A stretch of DNA of 64,000 bases from Manis javanica. Its lineage: Eukaryota; Chordata; Mammalia; Pholidota; Manidae. The stretch spans positions 16,732,501 through 16,796,500 of the forward strand of contig NC_133167.1 in assembly GCF_040802235.1 (NCBI RefSeq), written 5' to 3'. Below, one piece after another: positions 55,638 to 64,000 of this stretch. The translations under genes were made by a program, and so were the position numbers. Position 1 is the first letter of the stretch; the number at the start of each line of letters is the position of its first letter. The notes beneath the pieces were generated by a model, which was given only the letters and a program-made list of their open reading frames with translations, ran no database searches and had not been told where the DNA came from.

Positions 55638-58013
55638 CTAGCACAGGCTGCAGTTGGACAGCTTCAAGCTGCGGCTTTGGGCCTGGAGCAAGGAGAGGGT
55701 AAGAATGGGAAGACGGGGTGCAATGTCAAAGAAATGAGGGACACTTCTTCTCACTTTCAAGTTCCACATGGGTGGATTCATACTGAAACAAAAGGACAGC
55801 CACCATTCCACAGCTCTCTGCACTCTGACGAACCATCTCTCCAAACTCCTTAATTCCTCCCAGTGCAGGACCCCATCTCTACCCAGTCCTCATACCTGCT
55901 GCCGTTGGTATTCGGCCTCACTGGCTGATAGTGCTTGTGCTAAAGCTAGGTCTTCTTCCTCCTGAGAACTGGGAGGGAGGAAAGCTTAAGTTGGATGACA
56001 AGAATATCTAAAATGTGAGCATCACTATGCTGCCGAGTACTTGAAGTATTATCTAAATATTCATACAGCCCCACAGGATAGGTATTAGTATTGTCTCATT
56101 TTTGTGCAGGAAATTAAGAACTTAATGGGTTAAAGAGCTTGCCAAAGGTCATATAGTTAATAAGCTTAATTTTGAGCCTAGATTCCTAACTGTTATCCTA
56201 TTGGGTCAGAGTGGTCCCACTGACCTCCCACCATACCACGCCTTTGCCCACATCCCGCCTCTTTCACCATAAAGTAGGTACTTTGGGGCCTGGGGTTTGT
56301 TCTCTGCCAGGGACAGTTCCAGGGCACGTTGCAGAGCCTCATCCTCACTCTGCAAAAGGAAAAAGAGACCAGTTTCCTTGGACTTTACTCCCTGTATGGA
56401 TTTACGGCTGTCCATGCAACCTCTGTCCAACTCACCAAGCCAGTCTGCAAAGCAATTACTGGAGGGGCTGTCCAGGACGGAGACTGGGTTGTGGTTCTAG
56501 GCAGACATTCAAGAAACTGAGGTTAGGAATGCAAAAGGCAAAATGGGAGAGGAGAAATGGGCAGGCCTACCTGCTAGGAGAGGTAGATGAAGGCAAGGTC
56601 CTACTTGGGCTGAGGACAGTGCTTGCAGAAGCCAGACCCTGTGCTCTGGAGATGGTAGCAAGTCTGTAGGGAAGAGACACTGTTGGCATGCCTCCAAGAA
56701 AAATCAACTTGCATGCTCCTCCCAGGCCTTACCCAGGAAGCCAGGAGGGGACTTCTGAGTAAGGCCTCCAGAAGTCTCCAAATAGTCTGAAAAAATATAT
56801 AGTTGTAAAGGACTCTAAAAGACTCCCCTAGCCAAAGGGGGCAGGGTTGAAGCTTCCCAATTTGTAAATAATAGAGGCTAAATCAGTTCCAAAAGTATGG
56901 GTTGGTTTCAAAGGTAAATACAGGACAGTTGGCAGTTACCCTGCGCGGCTGTTTGAGTGCCCCTCCCCAGAGCAATCATGGTCCAGTGGGTGACGGTGCT
57001 TGATGCAGAAGTTTCGGCCACAACGATCGCAGGTCAGTTTCATCATTTCCCGCTGCCGGCAGCCAGAGCGTTCACACTTATTGGTGAAGATCTGAGGTGA
57101 AGTGGGAAGGTTTGTCTCTGCTGAGATTCTGACTCCCTTCTCCAACCTCGTCATAACAGCTGCTCAGGGTTCCCGGCATCCACAGTCCCAGATGCGTCAC
57201 GGCTAACCCCTCCAATGCTGACCTTACGTTTTTGTTGTGCTGGATCTGAGCGACAGTCTCGGTCAATATGCTCCCCGACAGCGCGGTCAGGAGGTTCCCC
57301 TCTGGCCACAGGTACAGGCACATTACAGAGTGGACATACAGGTACCTGGATATCCTATAGTAAAGGGGCAGGGGCCACTCTGAGGCCCTCTGCCAGTCCA
57401 ACCATATCTCTGGTTCCTGAAAGAACTTGGATATGCCCTCCATAAACTCACAAGGACACTGTTTCCAGCTGTGAACCTCAGAAAGCCAATAAAAGAGAGG
57501 AAATGGGAGGCAGAGGAATTCCGGAGATTCTGCCTGTATCCTCCACTCACGCCCTTTCACCCTCAGACCGCCCCTTCACCTTTTGGTAAGCAGATCCACA
57601 GTGATGCTGGGCGTAGGCCACATGGTCTGCGCAGAAGATACCCGAGCAAGCGTCGCACTTAAGCGGCAGAAAATCTGTAGGGAGTGGGTAGGATTTAAGT
57701 CCAGCAGAAACTCCACGTCGTTCCCACACACTCAAGCCTTCCACTCCGGGTAAGGCTGGAAGGCTTACACTACTTGCAACAGCACCATGCCCTAGTCCGC
57801 CATCTCCTTAGCCACGCCCCCTTGGCCTCCGCCCCCAACTTGGAGCCCTGCCCTTCCCAGGCATATCCAGCCTGGGAACTTGAAGCCCACCCGTCGTCCC
57901 ACCTACAGTCCCAGCCCCTCCGCGCCCGGCCCCGCCCCCTGCGCGCTCCGCCCCTCACCCAGACGCTGACAGCTCGGCTCGGAACAGTGAGCGCCGAGGT
58001 CCGGAAACTCCAT
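55638..58013 (-). CDS. ZFAND2B: AN1-type zinc finger protein 2B (AIRAPL), 9 coding exons, 257 aa
   Basis: Membrane-tethered proteasome and p97/VCP adaptor that helps degrade poorly translocated secretory proteins. Exons on the minus strand: 58013-57959, 57674-57580, 57354-57223, 57091-56940, 56663-56571, 56496-56436, 56349-56282, 55968-55896, 55682-55638; phases give 257 codons plus TAG, the usual length. Two AN1 zinc fingers are complete: the first around CDACSGIFCADH...HHC (exons 1-2), the second around CDRCGRNFCIKHRH...DHDC (exon 4). Two ubiquitin-interacting motifs follow, SEDEALQRALELSLAE (exon 7) and EEEDLALAQALSASEAE (exon 8). The protein ends NCSLC, a CaaX box for prenylation. Exon 7 has a weak donor (AAA/GTACCT), but the phase and the EEEDLAL continuation support it. 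Confidence 0.96.
56010..56210 (-). mobile_element. MIR SINE in ZFAND2B intron 7
   Basis: Reverse MIR words: CACAGGATAGGTATTAGTAT, GAGCTTGCCAAAGGTCATAT. Confidence 0.6.
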
Positions 58014-58300
58014 CTCCGGGTCAGGCGGGGCCTACTGGGAGCAGAAGCGATGCTGAGTGTCTAGGGCTCCCGCTCCAGGTCTGGACCACAACCCCGCACT
58101 CGAGGAGCTCTCTGTCCCACCCCTCCCTCTTCGCCCCACCAACCAGGGTTACCGGAGCCTCCGCGCCTCCCGGCTCTTGGTTCCCACTCCTCCCTTGGCG
58201 CGCGCTGGCGCGCTGACGTCATCGCGCAGGGCGGCCCCGTCCCGCGCATCTCCGGGCGGCGGGAGGAGCGTCCCCGCCCTTCCTCACTAGGCCCTGAGAA
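57780..58300 (-). promoter_or_regulatory. ZFAND2B CpG promoter with perfect CRE
   Basis: Dense CpG/GC-box region around the ZFAND2B start codon. A full palindromic CRE TGACGTCA lies at 58214-58221, 200 bp upstream of the ATG, flanked by GCGCGC-type sequence; no TATA box. AIRAP-family genes are stress-responsive, so CREB/ATF control is plausible but inferred. Confidence 0.6.
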
Positions 58301-59339
58301 GGAGCTGGGTGGCTGTCTGCTTGTTGGTGGGTGGTTGGCGTGGCTCCGTGATCCTGGGCGCGGGCTGAGCTCCACGAAGGGCGAAGGAGCCAGGGAAGGC
58401 GAGGACAGAGGATCTGGGGAAGGAGGGCTGCGGTGGTTTGGGGCTTTTCACAGCTGGGTCCTTCGCCCAATTCTCACTGATAGAATCCGGACAGTCCTAC
58501 CGCCTTTTTGAATAAGCCCACCCGCCATCTCAGAGAGACCTAGGTTTCATCTTACCTAGGCTATAAGCATTCTCCAGAGGACATGTCAATGCAAGCCACA
58601 AGCTCACCTTTTCCCTGATCCCTCCCCTCAAAAAGCCCTCCAAAAAACCTGGTCATAAAAAGCCTCTTAGCCTGTACGAGACACCTTTGTTCTGCTGGTC
58701 AAAACAGGGGCCGCTCTCAGGTTTAACAATACACCTGCTTGGACTGTTGAGTTTGTATCCCCTCTTTTCCTTATATTCACTCTGTACCTAGCTGTTTCCC
58801 TTACGGCCTGAGCTGCACTTAACTCACACGAGCAGAGAACTCTCATATTTCTCTGAAGTACAAATTTCTCTCCAAAGCTGCAGATCGTTCCTCCAGGTTT
58901 AGCTTTGGTGCCCTTGACTTCGCTGACCCTCTCCAGTCTCAGGTACGTGTACCTACTGTGTGATATCCCAGGTTCTGTTCTGGTGCCCATATTACCTTTT
59001 ATTGTAATCAGCTCTACACACATGCAAATATACTGAGAGTCAGAGACCATGTCTACTTTATTCTGTGTTAGGTCCCTAGCACCAAGTGCAGTGCCTAGAA
59101 CTGTGGTTTGTTGTACATTGGTTTGAATTTAAGATCCACTTGTTTATGACAAAATAAGTTGTTTTTAGAAGTAAAGTTGTTTTCTTATAAAAATGAAGTA
59201 AGTTGTGTCAGGATGTCATCAGTTCATATCTGATCTTACCAGTAAGCCCTCAGTTAGTTCAGCTGCTGATGGATTAAAAACAAACGACTGGATAATACAT
59301 GCAAAGACAGGAGGTATAGGGCAGTATGGCAGTACGTTT

Positions 59340-59890
59340 CAGTTCCCCCCACCCTCCCCATTCTCGGGCCAACGAGTATTATTTGAGCTAAATCTGAAGG
59401 GTAAGTAGATGTTGGCTAGGTGAAGGCCAAAGGAAAACTGAATGGGGTGGAAGGAGATAGTATTCCAGGTAGAGGAAACAGCAGGGACGAAGACCTGGAG
59501 ATAAGGGAACAAAGTTGTTTAGATGAGTTTTTAAAAAGTTTAGGGCATCTGGATCTTAGAGTGTAAAAGGCAGCCTGGCAGGAAGTGACACTGGAGAGCT
59601 AGCAGGGGCCAAATCACCTCAAGTAGTGGAGACCACATTATCATTGAGAATTTTAACATAAGCATAATGGGAAGCTATAGATAGCTTTAAGCAGGAGAGT
59701 GACATGATTTGTATTTTGGGAAAGTCACTCTGGCTTCAGAATGGAGAACAGATTGGAGGAAGTATGAGATTGGAAGGTTAGGAGGCTGTTGCTGTAATCC
59801 AGGAAAGAGATGATGGCCTCAACCAGGGTGGGGACAGTGCTTAGAATTAATGAAAGCTCAGTAGAGAGGTTAGATAAAAAATCGATATTT
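59340..59890 (-). mobile_element. L2 LINE fragment
   Basis: Reverse L2 words in order: ATTCCAGGTAGAGGAAACAG, AGCAGGAGAGTGACATGATT, GGAGGCTGTTGCTGTAATCC. Confidence 0.65.
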
Positions 59891-62399
59891 TAATATAACT
59901 GACTTTCCAATATATTACTGAAAGGATAAAGTGGAAAAAAATAATTCTATTCCCAGAGCAGTCATAAAGTACTCAGAACAATTTTTTAAAGAAAAATTCT
60001 GACCTTATGTGCAGGAAACACCTGCTTCTATGCAAAAGTTCTGCTAAACATGCAGTTAGTGTATGGAATGCCTTTGGTCAATCCTTCAGGGAGATTCTGG
60101 CAGCTGCTTCCCTCAACTCACCTTAACACCCTGGGGTAGGCTCTGGGCAGCCGTGTTTCTGCCCCTGCCAAAAATATATTCGTCTGTGGGTGGTCAGCTG
60201 GCTCATATTGGGTATCTGTGTATTCCCTCAAAAGCATGCCCTGAGACAAGGATTTGGGTGCAGGTAACGCATGTGGAAGGTAACCCTAGCCAGAGAAAGG
60301 GAGTAGGAAGGAGGCAGACAGGGAAGGAAGGAAAACCAATGAAGAGTGTTATTGAGCTGGTTGCCACTCTGGGAATAGCAGCTCAATTCCACTGGGAATG
60401 CTAGGAGGAACATAGAAGGCTGGGCTGTTTTCAGTCTTCTGTAAGTTGGGAGTTGCTCCTGGGGATGATAATTCTCCCATGCCTATCTTGCACAGCCAGC
60501 TGGCACCTGTGTGCAACTGATTACACCGCAGAGGCTTTGGGGAAAGCTCCAAGGCAGAAATAGTGAGGCTGGGCTTTGAGGCAATAAGCATCAGGGCTAA
60601 CAGGAACTGTCTCCAGAGGCCGCTGAAGTCAGACATGGGCCAAGCTGATGTGGCACAGGGCACCAGGAACATCTGCTATTTTAGGCCAATCAGATTTTTT
60701 CTAAGGAATTTGAAATCAAGGACAAGAGAATCAGTGTTCATAAAACTGTTGGGCCTGTAACAGATAGTTAACCTGTAACACGTAACTATGTAAGGTGGTC
60801 ATCTGTCATACTACCATACTGTCATACTGACTGAAGGGGCAGGAAAAGAGATTGTTATCTGCACTACTCTCACGGATGGGACACAGTGAGTTCATAAAAA
60901 GGGATTGATCTTGTAGCTCACACACGTGGGTGTAAGTCATGTCATTACCTGACTCTTTTGCCTGCTTCCAAAGTCTACAACCCCCAACAAAATTGACTAA
61001 CCACCATTACTTTGTTGGTTTTACTTTTTCTCTTTTAAGATAGTTATAAATCATTTAATTAGATTCAGGATATTTCTGAACACTTTGTCACAGTCTGTGG
61101 TCACAACCTGAAGTTAGGCTAATGGCATACAGGGGACTTTTGATCCAGGTATGCACCTAAGGGCCCTCTGCTGTGGGGATTCAAATTTTGGCCCCAGCCC
61201 TTCAGAAGGGACAATTGAAATTGAAGAGCTTATCATTTGTGAATTTCAGGATTCCATGTCTGTGAAATCCAGCATCAGTTCTGTTAGGTTTAAAAGTATA
61301 AAACCGGTAAGATTTCATATCTTTTTACTTAAAAGGTTTTTTACATGTAATTTAACCTAATCTAAGCAGCACATGTCACAGGCAAGAATTGTTTTTCTCT
61401 GACATTCTGTCTAACCCTCAACCTGTTGGGTTTTGGAACCCAGACATGAAGACCAACAGTCACTGTCTGGGAATATAGCTTAAAGTTCACACACCTTAAA
61501 GTCATATGTGCCAAATGTCTGTGTTCCTTAGCCTTTCAACTTCCACCAATTTCTGCTAACGTTGTATGAGAAGGTAAATAGGCAGGATATCAGCTAAGCT
61601 GCCATAACAAGGAGTCAAAAACAGTGGCATAAACAAGAGCAAAGTTTAATTTCTTGCTGGTATAACAATGCAGGGCTGTTGTGACAGCACTTGTCAGGGA
61701 CCTGAACACCTATTTTGTTGCTTCGCCATGCCTAAGTTGTTGCCGTCGTCTATGTGCCCCAAATGAATGATTGTTCCAGGCAACAATAAGGGAGAGGAAA
61801 AGGATGGCATCCCCCTCCAGTAAGGGCATGACCCTAAGTTTGCATACATCACTTGTGTGTACATTGTATCAGTCAATACTTAGTCACATGATCCTACCAA
61901 ACTCCAGGGAAGCTGAGAAATGTAGTCCTTAGCTGGGTGGCCCTGTGCCCTGATAAAATTTTAATTATTTTGTCAGTGAAGAACAGACATTCTGCTCACA
62001 GTGAAGAACAGAGACAACCAGCGTCACAAAGGGAAATAAAGGATGACTTAGGATATTTGAGCCATCCTAAGTTTGAAGTAATGAAGCAGGTCCTGGGGCA
62101 CTTAAAGTCACACAGCTGCCAAGATTGTGTATTTTTCTTAGCTCATAAGGTTTGAGAATAAGAACAGGATCGAACACCACTCCATCAATCTATTGTAGCC
62201 CACTTTGCTGGCTGGGTACCCAACAGTCTTTCCCTAGCTTCCTCCTTGAGGACAAAACCCTGATTTTAATCATCGTTTTCCAAGCAATTGTGTTTTGCAT
62301 GGGTCCCTTCTCAGCTCCCAAGATGTCTTAAATGGCGTAAGTCAGTCTTTTTCAAACTTTTTAACCATTGCCCATATTAGAACTACATTTTATAACCCA

Positions 62400-62430
62400 G
62401 CACACACACACATACACATGCATACACACA
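62400..62430. repeat. CA-rich microsatellite
   Basis: Imperfect CA run interrupted by CATACACATGCATA. Confidence 0.8.
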
Positions 62431-62488
62431 ACTAATACTTGACCTTATGTTTGCTACATCCTGATTTTCTGTTCTATTTAATTTATTT

Positions 62489-62689
62489 AAAATGCTGGTT
62501 GCTTGTACAGCACAGAGAAGACAAGTAATGACTCTATAGCATCTTACTATGCTGATAAACAGTGACTTCAATGGTGGGGAGTTGAGGGCTTGATAATGTG
62601 GGTGAATGTTGAAACCACACGTTGTTCATATGAAACCTTCATAAGATTATACATCAGTGATACTTTAATTTAAAAAATGCTGGTTGCTT
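62489..62689 (+). mobile_element. 5'-truncated L1 tail with target-site duplication
   Basis: Direct repeats of 16 bp (62489-62504 and 62674-62689) flank about 169 bp that match, in reverse, the 3' UTR of the L1 copies at 24780 and 26015, ending in an A-rich junction. The identical duplications indicate a fairly recent insertion. Confidence 0.85.
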
Positions 62690-64000
62690 TACACTACACA
62701 TCTCTATCCTACCATTAATGGGTTGCAAACATCAGTTTGAAAAAAAAAGCAATTGCTCTCAGCCAATTGAACTTCTGTCATTCCCAATTCCCAGATTTAT
62801 CTCAAACTTTAAAAATGATTAAATGGTGATCACTCCTTTTTAAAAAATATATAATGCTAGTTTTTCTACTAAGCCTGCTTGACCTTCAGCTAGTACTCTT
62901 GGGAATGTCTGACAACAATCTGTCACAGCACATCTGACAACAATCCACTACAAATAAAAGCAGAGTTTCAGTTCTGGAACACTAACCTGTAGAAAATGAT
63001 AAGGTGGTGTTTTTATACAGTCATGAAGAAACAGTAACCCCAAGGCATGTTTTTGCTCTGTGGAATGTCAATCAGTTTTGTATCTAGCCTAATAATTTTA
63101 TTTATTTATTGAATAAAATTGATATATATATATTCCTTTCTTAAAAACACTCAGAGAAACAACTCTTTTGTATTTACCAGTGCCTCATTCTTGATTTAAA
63201 TAAAACATTTATATGCACATTCTGTTTGGATGAGAATTTAGAATTTGTAGGCTTCCAGTTTCTGGAACCTTGTCTGGAACAGACGTAACAAAGATAAATG
63301 CTGCCTGTCTCCCCACTCCCACTCCACAAATGCTCAGATAACCAAAGGCTTAGAGAACCTTAAAAATAAGTTATCTGTAGCTGTCTTTTGAGCATGAGCC
63401 AGAATTTTTTAACTGCCATAGCAGACTTAACCTCAGAGACACCAGAGACCACAAGAGAGAGTGAAACCCTTATAGTCTCTCTTCATTGGCAAAACTTTTC
63501 CTAACCTATGGGTTACAGTCCAAAATAAGCTATTCATGCTGACCAACAACTCAGGAGCTTCGTAAGTTTTTACAAGGATGATGAACAGACCAAAGCCAGC
63601 ACTTCCTAATACATAGTTTGGACATAGGTTCCTTGCTTCCTGAATAAAGGAACAAAGGAGAACACTGAGAAATCCAGTAACATTTTCCACCTGGAACAAG
63701 CGTGTGAGAAGATATTAATTAGTGACTGAGCATTGCTTAAGTCTCTTATTGTAGACCAACAAAACATATGCAGACCTGCTAGACAGCTTTGTGCTTCAGC
63801 TGTGGGTGAGATGCAGCTTCCTACTGAAACAGCAGAAATTGGCTCCTCCACAAATCAGCAGGTGGAGTCACTGCCAGACACTTCTTATATCAGCATCAGC
63901 AGGTTTAAAGCAGACAAGATCAAAGGATGCCAGCGAGTGTGTCGGGCCCAATTCTACTCGAATATTAGCTTAATGGTATTTGTTTAGTGGTTTTCCTCTT

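Larger units (their letters stand above)
58300..64000. other. Intergenic region beyond ZFAND2B
   Basis: No exon, RNA gene or promoter could be supported. It carries L2 remnants (about 59340-59890), a young L1 tail (62505-62673), a CA-rich tract (62400-62430) and otherwise unclassified AT-rich DNA. In the human order RETREG2 lies beyond ZFAND2B; none of it was recognised here. Confidence 0.5.

Overview
This window is vertebrate nuclear DNA: multi-exon genes with GT-AG introns, AATAAA signals, CpG-rich promoters, and MIR, L2 and L1 interspersed repeats. Gene content and order identify it as a placental-mammal segment orthologous to human 2q35, read in the opposite direction. No primate Alu, rodent B1/B2, carnivore SINEC or ruminant BovB copies were seen. 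The L1 3' ends (24.8 kb, 26.0 kb, 62.5 kb) resemble a family I associate from memory with pangolins; that species guess is low confidence.

Layout: 1-9.5 kb is repeat-rich intergenic DNA. TUBA4A (+, 10.3-14.0 kb) has a TATA promoter. STK16 (-, 15.4-18.9 kb) lies tail-to-tail with TUBA4A and probably shares a divergent CpG promoter with GLB1L (+, coding 20.4-31.8 kb). GLB1L intron 4 is swollen by nested LINEs. GLB1L and ANKZF1 (-, 31.9-38.1 kb) converge with poly(A) signals only bases apart. ANKZF1 appears to share a CpG promoter with ATG9A (+, 38.3-47.4 kb). ABCB6 (+, 48.0-55.1 kb) follows on the same strand and converges on ZFAND2B (-, 55.3-58.1 kb), whose promoter holds a perfect CRE. 58.3-64 kb has repeats and no recognised gene.

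For all seven genes every coding exon could be placed, and the exon phases add up to uninterrupted proteins: TUBA4A 448 aa, STK16 305, GLB1L 651, ANKZF1 721, ATG9A 839, ABCB6 845, ZFAND2B 257. Family comparisons use remembered orthologue features, not a search.

Functionally the segment is rich in protein and organelle quality control. ANKZF1 releases nascent chains on stalled ribosomes, ZFAND2B is a proteasome/p97 adaptor, ATG9A is the autophagy lipid scramblase, ABCB6 is a porphyrin-linked ABC transporter of endolysosomal and other membranes, STK16 is a lipid-anchored Golgi kinase, GLB1L is a beta-galactosidase-like protein, and TUBA4A is an alpha-tubulin. The most unusual sequence features are an AT-AC (U12-type) intron in ATG9A, a 39-bp tandem duplication that copies a splice donor in ANKZF1, a GC-AG intron in ANKZF1, and overlapping 3' ends of GLB1L and ANKZF1. 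I found no evidence of a wholly undescribed system.
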